From Variovorax beijingensis (GTDB lineage Bacteria > Pseudomonadota > Gammaproteobacteria > Burkholderiales > Burkholderiaceae_C), in contig NZ_RXFQ01000004.1 of the NCBI RefSeq assembly GCF_003951285.1, positions 62,001-126,000 on the forward strand: 64,000 nucleotides of DNA, given 5' to 3'. Each line of letters opens with the position of its first letter. The first letter of the stretch is position 1. Shown here piece by piece: positions 27,078 to 34,384 of this stretch. The position numbers were made by a program, and so were the translations under genes. Below the pieces are notes generated by a model. It ran no database searches. It saw nothing but the letters and a program-made list of their open reading frames with translations, and was not told where the DNA came from.

Positions 27078-28972
27078 GATGGCCGGTGCTCGAGAATCAG
27101 CGTGGACAGCGGCGGCAAGGTCATGCACACCGAGTGCATGCGGCCATGCGAACGCACGGGTGCAGCCTCGACGCCGCCAAGATTGCCCCACCCCGAGCCG
27201 CCGAACTCAACGGCGTCGGTGTTGATGAGCTCGCTCCAGAAACCGGGCAGTGGCACGCCCAGCAGATAGTTGGTGCGCGGCACCGGCGTCATGTTGCTGA
27301 CGACCAGCAGCGGCGGATGGCCGTCGCGCGGCTTGCGCAGGAAGGCGAACACGCTGGCGTCGGCATCGTTGGCTGCGACCCATTCGAAGCCCGCCGCCGA
27401 AAAGTCCTGCTGGTAGAGCGCGGGCGAGCCGCGGTACACGCGGTTGAGCTGCGCCACCAGCCGCTGCAGTCCGCCATGCCCTTCGAGATCGCAGACCCAC
27501 CATTCGAGCTCGCCGTCGTGCGTCCACTCGCGCCGCTGCCCGAACTCGCCCCCCATGAAGAGCAGCTTCTTGCCCGGGTGCGCCCACATGAAGCCAAACA
27601 GCGCGCGCAGGTTGGCGAACTGCTGCCATTGGTCACCCGGCATCTTGCCGAGCAACGAGCCCTTGCCGTGGACCACTTCGTCGTGCGACAGCGGCAGCAC
27701 GAAGTTCTCGTGGAACGCATAGACCAGCGAGAAGGTCATCTTGTGGTGGTGGTACTTGCGATGGATGGGCTCTTCCTTCATGTAGGCGAGCACGTCGTGC
27801 ATCCAGCCCATGTTCCATTTCTCGCCGAAGCCCAGCCCGTCCATGTCGGTCGGCCGCGAGACGCGCGGCCATGCGGTGGATTCCTCGGCCACGGTGATCG
27901 TGTCGGGGTGCTCGCGGTAGACGGCGCGGTTCAGCGTCCGCAGGAAGTCGATCGCCTCCAGGTTCTCGCGCCCGCCGTGGCGGTTGGGAATCCATTCGCC
28001 GTGCTGCCGCGCGTAGTCCAGGTAGAGCATGGACGCGACCGCATCGACGCGCAGCCCGTCGAGGTGGTACCTGTCGAGCCAGAACAGGCCCGACGACACC
28101 AGGAAGCTGCGCACCTCCGCGCGGCCGTAGTTGAAGATGCTGGAGTTCCACTCCGGGTGGAAGCCCTGGCGCGGATCGGCATGCTCGTAGAGGTGCGTGC
28201 CGTCGAAGAACGCGAGGCCGTGCTCGTCGGCCGGAAAGTGCGAAGGCACCCAGTCCAGCAGCACGCCGATGCCGTTCTGGTGCAGGTGATCGACCAGGTA
28301 CATGAAGTCCTGCGGGGAGCCGTAGCGCGCCGTGGGCGCGAAGTAGCCGGTGGTCTGGTAGCCCCAGGAGCCGTAGAAAGGGTGCTCCGTCACGGGCATG
28401 AGCTCCACGTGCGTGAAGCCCATCTCCTTCACGTAGGCCGCGAGTTCATGCGCGATTTCGCGGTAGCCCATGAACCGGCCCTCGCGGCGGCGCCACGAAC
28501 CCAGGTGCACCTCGTAGACGGACATCGGCGCATCGAGCGCATTGCGCGCGGCCCGCGTGGCCATCCATTCGGCGTCGTTCCATTCATAAGAAAGTTCGCA
28601 GATTCGCGAGGCCGTGGCGGGCGCCAGCTCGGCGCAGAACGCGAAGGGGTCGGCCTTGTCGACCGTGTAGCCGCCAAAGCGCGAGCGGATGCGGTACTTG
28701 TAGGCTTGGCCCGGCGCGGCGTGGGGCACGTGACCCTGCCAGATGCCCGTGCCGTCCGCGGACGGCACGAGCGGATCGGCATCGCCGGACCAATGGTTCC
28801 AGTCGCCGACCACCGTCACCGATTCCGCATTGGGCGCCCACACCGCGAAGCGCGCGCCGCCCTCCTTCAGCAGGTGGCAACCCATGAGGTCGTACAGGCG
28901 GGAATGCGTTCCTTCGCGGAACAGGTAGGCGTCTTGCGCCTCAGGCTCTGAAAGCAGTTGGGTCACTGGCAC
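27074..28972 (-). CDS. glgB: 1,4-alpha-glucan branching enzyme GlgB
   Basis: The ~632-residue enzyme has a CBM48 module (FAVWAPNAESVTVVGDWNHW) and a GH13 barrel: DWVPSHFPADEHGLAFFDG, DGLRVDAVASMLYLDY (nucleophile Asp), EESTAWPRVSRP (acid Glu) and PLSHDEVVHGKGSLL. It makes alpha-1,6 branches in the glucan extended by GlgE. The start is uncertain: GTG 28972 has AAGGA six bases upstream, another GTG follows at 28966, and an ATG exists at 29038 with no ribosome site. It is the first gene of the alpha-glucan/trehalose operon; no clear promoter stands out in the ~170 bp upstream. Confidence 0.93.
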   Translation of the reverse strand: MPVTQLLSEPEAQDAYLFREGTHSRLYDLMGCHLLKEGGARFAVWAPNAESVTVVGDWNHWSGDADPLVPSADGTGIWQGHVPHAAPGQAYKYRIRSRFGGYTVDKADPFAFCAELAPATASRICELSYEWNDAEWMATRAARNALDAPMSVYEVHLGSWRRREGRFMGYREIAHELAAYVKEMGFTHVELMPVTEHPFYGSWGYQTTGYFAPTARYGSPQDFMYLVDHLHQNGIGVLLDWVPSHFPADEHGLAFFDGTHLYEHADPRQGFHPEWNSSIFNYGRAEVRSFLVSSGLFWLDRYHLDGLRVDAVASMLYLDYARQHGEWIPNRHGGRENLEAIDFLRTLNRAVYREHPDTITVAEESTAWPRVSRPTDMDGLGFGEKWNMGWMHDVLAYMKEEPIHRKYHHHKMTFSLVYAFHENFVLPLSHDEVVHGKGSLLGKMPGDQWQQFANLRALFGFMWAHPGKKLLFMGGEFGQRREWTHDGELEWWVCDLEGHGGLQRLVAQLNRVYRGSPALYQQDFSAAGFEWVAANDADASVFAFLRKPRDGHPPLLVVSNMTPVPRTNYLLGVPLPGFWSELINTDAVEFGGSGWGNLGGVEAAPVRSHGRMHSVCMTLPPLSTLILEHRPS

Positions 28973-29144
28973 CGGTGTTCCTTGCTTGCATGCATGAAGG
29001 CCAGCGACCGGGTGTCCAACGGAACACGCTTTCGGCATCTACAAGGCCTGACCGCACAATTTGCAAAGAATCCGGGCTCAGCGGGTAAGGCTGAAACCTC
29101 CTTGCCGTGTCGGAGAGTTGCCCATCACGCGACCAGGGACGAAA

Positions 29145-29172
29145 ACCGGCCGCGCACCGGGCGCGGCGTTTT
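29145..29172. terminator. Rho-independent terminator, probably bidirectional
   Basis: A perfect 7-bp GC stem (GCCGCGC at 29149-29155 and GCGCGGC at 29161-29167) with a 5-base loop is flanked by AAAACCG on the left and GTTTT on the right. It starts at the stop codon of the DUF1488 gene and would end that leftward transcript before the glgB operon begins. Confidence 0.75.
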
Positions 29173-29492
29173 CAGGCGGCGAGCGGCGTGGCCTGCGGTG
29201 CCATTTGCGAGCCTCCGGACCGGGGAGAAAAGCGCCGCGAAAAATCGTCCACGGTCAGCACGATCGGCTGGTTCGGGTTGGCGCGGTAGCGCTTGAGCGC
29301 CGCCGCGCCAATGACATCGAAGTGCGCCTTGCAGGTTTCCAGCAGGCGGTCGCCCAGGTTTCGGGTGCCGAACACGTCGTGCAGGGTTTCCTCCGAAATC
29401 TGCCCGATGATCCGCGCGCCATCGTGGCCGTCCGGGTAGATCGCGAAGCGGACGGCCGCCGTGTCAAAGCAATAGATGCCTTCGAAGTCCAT
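29172..29492 (-). CDS. DUF1488 family protein
   Basis: The 106-residue protein opens MDFEGIYCFDTAAVRFAIYPDGHDGARIIGQIS, shown here in part, which is the typical beta-strand start of DUF1488: a small soluble family, annotated to respond to environmental conditions, with no known function. It ends with a low-complexity tail after DDFSRRF. AGGAGA lies at a good distance before the ATG. The gene is followed at once by a terminator, so it is transcribed separately from the glucan operon. Confidence 0.75.
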   Translation of the reverse strand: MDFEGIYCFDTAAVRFAIYPDGHDGARIIGQISEETLHDVFGTRNLGDRLLETCKAHFDVIGAAALKRYRANPNQPIVLTVDDFSRRFSPRSGGSQMAPQATPLAA

Positions 29493-29598
29493 GTCTGTCT
29501 CCTGATGAATTCTTTCGCTTGCATGAGCGAATCGGATTCAGCGCGGAACCACGCACCCGGCAGGATGGATTTGCGCGCATGTTCAGGAAGGATGCGGC

Positions 29599-29955
29599 CT
29601 ACAACCCCTGCGAGGGGTGCGAATCGCGGCTTCGCGCGGGTAAGACTTGCTGCAATGCATGTCCGAAGCGCTTTGCGCGGAGCCAGTTCTTGGGGCCCCG
29701 GGAGCCGGGTTCGGGCTGCGACCGTTCGCCCGGATAGCGGATTCGCGCGAGCTCCTCGCGTCCCTTCTCGGTAATGGCCAGCACCTGCGCCGCGGGCTCG
29801 CTGCCAGCGAGCTTCAGGGGGTCGGCCGGCGCCGGAATCAGTGCAATCACGAGCCCCGCCTGGCGCAGGATCCTGACCTCGTCGATCTCCTTGGGCGTGC
29901 GGAAAGACACGGGCAGGCGGGATGCGGCAATCTGCTTGAGCAGGTCCATCGGCAT
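29599..29955 (-). CDS. Hypothetical protein, possible winged-helix fold
   Basis: The 118-residue product begins MPMDLLKQIAASRLPVSF behind a strong AAGGAGA site. The segment PKEIDEVRILRQAGLVIALIPAP and the later VLAITEKGREELAR look like helix-turn-helix and wing strands of a MarR/PadR-like fold, but the match is by eye only. The last 45 residues are basic and unstructured. It is the last gene before the heat-shock promoter region that reads the other way. No function can be assigned. Confidence 0.6.
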   Translation of the reverse strand: MPMDLLKQIAASRLPVSFRTPKEIDEVRILRQAGLVIALIPAPADPLKLAGSEPAAQVLAITEKGREELARIRYPGERSQPEPGSRGPKNWLRAKRFGHALQQVLPARSRDSHPSQGL

Positions 29956-30119
29956 GGCAAATCTCCTTCAGGTTTGGAATGACGATTGACGATTTCGACG
30001 AGGAACGATGTAGGTCCGCGCGGCGCGCGTTCAAGAGGCCTCGACTCTAGTTTTTTTCAATTGCGGCATCGGCCTTCATAGCGCCTGGGCAATCAGGTTA
30101 GCGCCCTCGGATATCCCCT

Positions 30120-30147
30120 CTTGAAAACCAGCCGCCAGCGCCTATTT
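30120..30147 (+). promoter_or_regulatory. Sigma-32 (heat-shock) promoter candidate for the Hsp20 genes
   Basis: CTTGAAA at 30120-30126 matches the sigma-32 -35 consensus exactly. After 13 bases GCCTATTT at 30140-30147 matches the CCCCATNT -10 at six of eight positions. The transcript would start near 30154, leaving a 5' leader of about 75 bases before the first hsp20 ATG. The remainder of the 29956-30228 gap has an oligo-T run (30050-30057) and no gene. Confidence 0.7.
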
Positions 30148-30228
30148 CGCTGATCGGAAGCGCTGGAGGCGCACGCCTGCGGCGCACCGTTCAACCTGTT
30201 GTTCGTTCTTTGAATGGAGGTTTTCGCC

Positions 30229-30666
30229 ATGTACCGATCCCTGTTTCCGCGCGACATGTTTGCAGAGATGGATCGCCTGCAGCGCGAGATGCAGCAGGCC
30301 TTCGATCTGTCTCCGACCATCCGGGGCTTCGGCCGCAACGGCTTTCCGGCCCTGAACATCGGCGGCACGCCGCAGACCGTGGAGATCTACGCATTCGCGC
30401 CCGGTGTCGACCCGTCCAGCCTCGAGGTGAACCTGGAGCGCGGCCTGCTCACCATTGCCGGCCAGCGCGCCAACAACCTGCCCGGGTCCGACACCAAGGC
30501 GGCCGTGCACATCAACGAGCGCTTCGAGGGCTCGTTCCGGCGCGTGCTCACCCTGCCCGACGATGCCGACCCGGACGCCGTGACCGCCAAGTACCGCGAC
30601 GGCGTGCTGCACATCAGCGTGCAGCGCCGCGCTTCGTCGCAGCCGCGGCGCATTGCTGTTCAGTGA
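30229..30666 (+). CDS. Hsp20/alpha-crystallin family small heat-shock protein
   Basis: The 145-residue chaperone holds unfolded proteins in a refoldable state in the cytosol. The alpha-crystallin domain runs from ~45 to ~135: VEIYAFAPGVDPSSLEVNLERGLLTIAG, the hydrophobic RFEGSFRRVLTLPDDADPD, and KYRDGVLHISV. The ATG at 30229 is chosen because GGAGG sits eight bases before it; the in-frame ATG at 30214 includes that site. It is the first of two hsp20 genes separated by 39 bases, behind a sigma-32-like promoter. Confidence 0.92.
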   Translation: MYRSLFPRDMFAEMDRLQREMQQAFDLSPTIRGFGRNGFPALNIGGTPQTVEIYAFAPGVDPSSLEVNLERGLLTIAGQRANNLPGSDTKAAVHINERFEGSFRRVLTLPDDADPDAVTAKYRDGVLHISVQRRASSQPRRIAVQ

Positions 30667-30705
30667 CGATGATGCAACGATGAATTGAAGAAAGGAGAGA
30701 CGATC

Positions 30706-31122
30706 ATGGACCGCAACACCACCACCACTTCGCCTCGCGCGGCCGGATCGAAGGAGATCGCGCGCAAGGACGACAGCACGCGCTACAGCGACGCGGCGCT
30801 CACTCCGCCGGTCGACGTGGTCGAGGACAGCGGCGGCATCACGCTCTTTGCCGACCTGCCGGGTGTCTCGCGCGACAAGCTCAGCCTGCAGGTCGCATCC
30901 GACACGCTGACCATCGAGGCCGAGTCGGGACTTTCCGTGCCCGAGGGGCTGGAATCGAGCCACACGGAGGTGAGCCTGGGCCGGTTCCGCCGCGTCTTCA
31001 CGCTCAGCAAGGAGCTCGACACCAACGCCATCTCGGCCGAGCTTTCGCAGGGCGTGCTGAAGCTGCGCATTCCCAAGGCCGAACACGCGCAGCCGCGGCG
31101 CATCGAGATCCAGGCAGCCTGA
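30706..31122 (+). CDS. Second Hsp20/alpha-crystallin family protein
   Basis: The 138-residue protein has a disordered N-terminus rich in Thr, Ser and Arg, then an alpha-crystallin domain (VVEDSGGITLFADLPGVSRDKL, SLGRFRRVFTLSKELDTNAI, LSQGVLKLRIPKAE). The ATG at 30706 follows AAGGAGAG; the earlier ATG at 30685 precedes that site. It differs clearly from the first Hsp20, as expected for the two classes (A and B type) that build mixed oligomers in many alpha- and betaproteobacteria. It likely shares the upstream heat-shock promoter. Confidence 0.92.
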   Translation: MDRNTTTTSPRAAGSKEIARKDDSTRYSDAALTPPVDVVEDSGGITLFADLPGVSRDKLSLQVASDTLTIEAESGLSVPEGLESSHTEVSLGRFRRVFTLSKELDTNAISAELSQGVLKLRIPKAEHAQPRRIEIQAA

Positions 31123-31166
31123 GCGAGGGGCGCAGCATGCCATGCGACGCAGGCGATGGAAGGAAG

Positions 31167-31502
31167 ATGAGCGGCACCGAGTGCCTGGCGCGGCTGCGCG
31201 CCGACGCCGCGGCCCTGAGCCCGCGCGCCGCGCACATCGCGCTGGCACTCCTGCCCGCCGTCGATCACCTGCCGGACGCATGGAAGGCGGGCCTGCGCAA
31301 GACCCTGGCCCACCGCGCCACCGCCGCGCCGCTCTCCCCCATCGAATTCGACGCGATCCGCGCGACCGCAGCCAGCCTTCCGCACGCCTACCCCGAATGG
31401 GTGGTCACCGACCCCGAGCACCCGAAGGCGCGCGAGCTGATTGTGAATGCGTGGCGGGAAGCGGAGCGGCACGGGCGGGGTGGGCTGCGGGCCGGCACCT
31501 GA
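31167..31502 (+). CDS. Hypothetical protein, 111 residues
   Basis: The product is soluble and mostly helical (CLARLRADAAALSPRAAHIALALLP, then DAWKAGLRKTLAHR), ending with a conserved-looking PHAYPEWVVTDPEHPKARELI segment. The ATG at 31167 follows GGAAG, better than the ATG at 31137. It lies 44 bases downstream of the second hsp20 gene on the same strand, so may be co-transcribed. I do not recognise the family. Confidence 0.6.
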   Translation: MSGTECLARLRADAAALSPRAAHIALALLPAVDHLPDAWKAGLRKTLAHRATAAPLSPIEFDAIRATAASLPHAYPEWVVTDPEHPKARELIVNAWREAERHGRGGLRAGT

Positions 31503-31517
31503 GGGCGAGGCGGGTAT

Positions 31518-31871
31518 TCATCTCGCCAGGGGCGTCTGCTGATGCAAAGCCAGCCGCCACTGCCCGCCGATGCGCACATAGGCCGAGCTGCATTGCGCCC
31601 TGTAGGGCGCCGATCCGTCGTCGCGCTCGGCGGTGGCCTCGTACACCAGTGCGGCCGCATGCGGTCCGGCGGAGATTGCGCGCTCGGCGGCGAACACCAC
31701 GTGTTTCCAGCGCGGCGCGTTGCGGATCGCCTCGAGGGTGCGCGCGCGGTCCAGCACACCCACCGGCGGCACAAAGACCATCAGCGACTCGGGCGCAAGG
31801 CCCTGCGCATAGGCAGGCTCGCCATCCACCCAGAAGGTACGTTCGAGTTCCCAGAGTTCTTTCTCCTGCAT
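31518..31871 (-). CDS. NTF2-like (DUF4440-type) protein
   Basis: The 117-residue protein has the cone-shaped NTF2/SnoaL outline: an N-terminal helix ELWELERTFWVDGEPAY, LAPESLMVFVPPVGVLDR, the strand HVVFAAERAIS, and a final AQCSSAYVRIGGQWRLALHQQTP which is typical of DUF4440 endings. Members are small ligand-binding proteins or cyclases of diverse, often unknown, function. The ATG at 31871 follows GGAG; the longer start at 31883 overlaps that site. The gene converges with the hypothetical gene at 31502. Confidence 0.7.
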   Translation of the reverse strand: MQEKELWELERTFWVDGEPAYAQGLAPESLMVFVPPVGVLDRARTLEAIRNAPRWKHVVFAAERAISAGPHAAALVYEATAERDDGSAPYRAQCSSAYVRIGGQWRLALHQQTPLAR

Positions 31872-32018
31872 CGGCGGCTCCACTGCGTCTCCAGATGCGT
31901 TCCACTCTATGGCGATGCCGCACGCCCCGGTGGCAGTGCACGCCTACGCCAATGTGGGCATCGCCCTACAACATCCATGCGCCGGCAAAAATAAGGTGGC
32001 CGCAAGGACATCCGGGAA

Positions 32019-32684
32019 ATGGCATTCGAGTTTTTCAGGAACCGGCAGCAGGCTGGCCGCGTGCTCGCTCACAGGCTCGCCGCCTATGCGCACAAGCCGG
32101 ACGTCGTCGTGCTGGCCCTGCCGCGCGGCGGGACGCCGGTGGCCTGCGAAGTGGCCAAGGCTTTGCATGCGCCGCTGGACGTGCTCGTGGTGCGCAAGCT
32201 CGGCGTGCCGGGACACGAGGAGTACGCGATGGGCGCCATCGCAGGCGGCGGCGAGCGGGTGCTGGATGAAGACCTTGTGCGAGAGCTCGGCATCGGCGCG
32301 AAGGAGGTCGACGAAGTCGTGCGCAGCGAGCAGTACGAACTCGAACGGCGCGAACGCGCCTACCGCGGCGACCGGCCCGCGCCCGATCTGCATGGCCGCA
32401 CCGCCATCCTGGTGGACGACGGGCTTGCGACCGGCTCGACCATGCGCGTGGCCGTTCGCGCGGTGCGCCGGCAGGCGCCAGCCCGCGTGGTGGTTGCAGC
32501 GCCCGTGGGATCGCGCGAAGCCTGCGCGCTGCTGCTCGGCGCAGCGGACGACGTGGTCTGCGCCGAGACGCCGGAGCCCTTCCTCGGCGTGGGGCGCTGG
32601 TACCTGGACTTCTCGCAGACCAGCGACGAGGAAGTCTGCCACCTGATCGAAGACGCCAACCATCATGGCGCGCTTCCTGCCTGA
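32019..32684 (+). CDS. Phosphoribosyltransferase family protein
   Basis: The 221-residue product has the type I PRTase fold with the PRPP-binding motif ILVDDGLATGSTM around residues 128-140 and the flexible-loop region LRVVRK-like VLVVRKLGVPGHEEYAMGAIA near residue 60. It should bind or use 5-phosphoribosyl diphosphate; the substrate is unknown. Proteins of this subgroup are usually encoded, as here, next to an erythromycin-esterase-like gene (12-base gap) and near hsp20 genes in stress islands of proteobacteria. AAGGA lies upstream of the ATG. Confidence 0.85.
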   Translation: MAFEFFRNRQQAGRVLAHRLAAYAHKPDVVVLALPRGGTPVACEVAKALHAPLDVLVVRKLGVPGHEEYAMGAIAGGGERVLDEDLVRELGIGAKEVDEVVRSEQYELERRERAYRGDRPAPDLHGRTAILVDDGLATGSTMRVAVRAVRRQAPARVVVAAPVGSREACALLLGAADDVVCAETPEPFLGVGRWYLDFSQTSDEEVCHLIEDANHHGALPA

Positions 32685-32696
32685 GGACCGTGGACG

Positions 32697-34043
32697 ATGA
32701 AGCCATCGCGCATTTCGGACGAGGCAGAGGCGCTGCGTGCAGTGGCGCATCCGATGGATGGATCTTCCAGCGACCACGACGCGCTGCTCGAGCTGATCGG
32801 CGACGCGCACTACGTGCTGCTCGGCGAGGCTTCGCACGGCACGCACGAGTTCTATGCGGCACGCGCCGACATCACGCGGCGCCTGCTGGCCGAGAAAGGC
32901 TTCCACGCGGTGGCCATCGAAGGCGACTGGCCCGACGCCTACCGCGTCAACCGCTATGTGAGGGGCGCCGGCGACGACGCCAACGCGCGCGATGCACTCG
33001 CAGGCTTCCGGCGCTTTCCGACCTGGATGTGGCGCAACGAGGACGTCGCAAGTTTTATCGAATGGCAGCGCGCCTTCAACGATGCGGGCCCGCCGCAGGG
33101 CAAGACCGGCTTCTACGGGCTGGACCTCTACAGCCTGCATGCCTCCATCGAAGCCGTGCTCGACTACTTCGACCGCACCGATCCCGTGGCGGCGCGCAGC
33201 GCCCGCGAGCGCTACGGATGCTTCGACCGCTTCAGCGATGGCGGGCAGGTCTACGGCCTGATGGCCGGCCTTGGCAACACACCCTCCTGCCAGCGGGAAG
33301 TGGTCGAGATGCTGGTCGAGATGCGCCGCGCCGCCGGCGACGCATGGCGCAGCGGCAGCGCGGCCAGCGAGGAAGAGGCCTTCAACGCCGAGCAGAACGC
33401 ACGCCTGATCAAGAACGCCGAGGCCTACTACCGTTCGATGTACCTGAGCGACGTGTCCTCCTGGAACCAGCGCGACCGGCACATGGTGGAGACGCTGGGC
33501 GAGATCGAGCGCCACCTGTGGCGCGCGAGCGAACGTCCGAAGATCGTGGTGTGGGCGCACAACTCGCACCTGGGCGATGCGCGCGCCACCGAGATGGGCG
33601 AGCGCCGCAGGGAACTCAACGTCGGCCAGCTGGTGCGCGAACGCCAGGGCCGCGATGCGGTGCTGGTGGGCTTCACCACGCACGCCGGCACGGTGATGGC
33701 GGCCTCCGACTGGGGCGCGGCCGCCGAACGCAAGCAGGTGCTTCCCTCGCGCGAGGACAGCTACGAGGGCCTCATGCACGAGACCGGTCTCGATCGCTTC
33801 ATGCTGCCGCTGCGCGGCGAGGGAAGCCACTTCTTCGCGCTGCGGGAGCCGCGGCTCGAACGCGCGATCGGCGTCATCTACCGGCCCGAGACCGAGCGGC
33901 AGAGCCACTATTTCTTCGCGCGGCTGCCGGTGCAGTTCGATGCGCTGCTGCATTTCGACAGCAGCGCCTCGGTCGAGCCGCTGGAACGCGATGCGGCAGC
34001 CATGGACGCGGAAGTTCCAGAGACCTATCCCTCGGGCCAGTAG
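32697..34043 (+). CDS. Erythromycin esterase-like family protein
   Basis: The 448-residue protein carries the Ere/succinoglycan-biosynthesis signature: VLLGEASHGTHEFYAARADITRRLL with the catalytic-type His and Glu, VAIEGDWPDAYRVNRYV, FYGLDLYSLHAS, KIVVWAHNSHLGDARATEMG and GEGSHFF. EreA/EreB hydrolyse the macrolide lactone ring; most chromosomal relatives such as this have no shown macrolide activity. It is coupled to the phosphoribosyltransferase gene, suggesting a shared stress role. Resistance to macrolides should not be concluded from sequence. Confidence 0.85.
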   Translation: MKPSRISDEAEALRAVAHPMDGSSSDHDALLELIGDAHYVLLGEASHGTHEFYAARADITRRLLAEKGFHAVAIEGDWPDAYRVNRYVRGAGDDANARDALAGFRRFPTWMWRNEDVASFIEWQRAFNDAGPPQGKTGFYGLDLYSLHASIEAVLDYFDRTDPVAARSARERYGCFDRFSDGGQVYGLMAGLGNTPSCQREVVEMLVEMRRAAGDAWRSGSAASEEEAFNAEQNARLIKNAEAYYRSMYLSDVSSWNQRDRHMVETLGEIERHLWRASERPKIVVWAHNSHLGDARATEMGERRRELNVGQLVRERQGRDAVLVGFTTHAGTVMAASDWGAAAERKQVLPSREDSYEGLMHETGLDRFMLPLRGEGSHFFALREPRLERAIGVIYRPETERQSHYFFARLPVQFDALLHFDSSASVEPLERDAAAMDAEVPETYPSGQ

Positions 34044-34073
34044 CCGCGCGGCCGCGGCGCCGGTCCGGTCCGC

Positions 34074-34252
34074 GTGGGTGGAAGCCAGCACGTCGGCGCC
34101 GGCATCGAGCTGCTCATGCCGGCCGCATGTGCCCGGCTCCACTGCATGGGCGTGCGCGGCGGATCGCAAGCCGCGCCAACTCGAAGGGAAAGCACTGCAT
34201 GCTGCTGGAGCCCCACGGCCACCGGTGGTTCCGCGTCGGCCCGCTCGATCAT
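34074..34252 (-). pseudogene. Possible remnant of a trehalose synthase/alpha-amylase (GH13) gene
   Basis: The ~340-base gap 34044-34384 has no intact gene. On the minus strand it encodes PPRTPMQWSRAHAAGMS, in which RTPMQWS (34156-34136) followed by xxxxAGxS is the GH13 TreS signature found in the intact treS of this window (RTPMQWSPDRNAGFS). At the DNA level the two loci share an exact 23-base block (about 34135-34157 and 23767-23789) plus scattered identities beside it. No start or other GH13 motifs remain. It looks like a decayed fragment; chance convergence on a coding motif is the alternative. Confidence 0.35.
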
Positions 34253-34384
34253 CTTCTCAAGCGCGGGGAAATGCGAGAGTGCGCCGTTGGCCGGCGGTGC
34301 ATGGGGGATTGCGCGAGGCGGCCGTCCCTCGCTTCTGACACACTACGTGCAGGCGCAGCGCGGATCTCATCGCGATGCACGTCC

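Noticed and set aside
32697..34043. Calling the erythromycin-esterase-like gene a macrolide resistance determinant
   Set aside because: The family is broad and chromosomal members near Hsp20/PRTase genes have no demonstrated macrolide activity.
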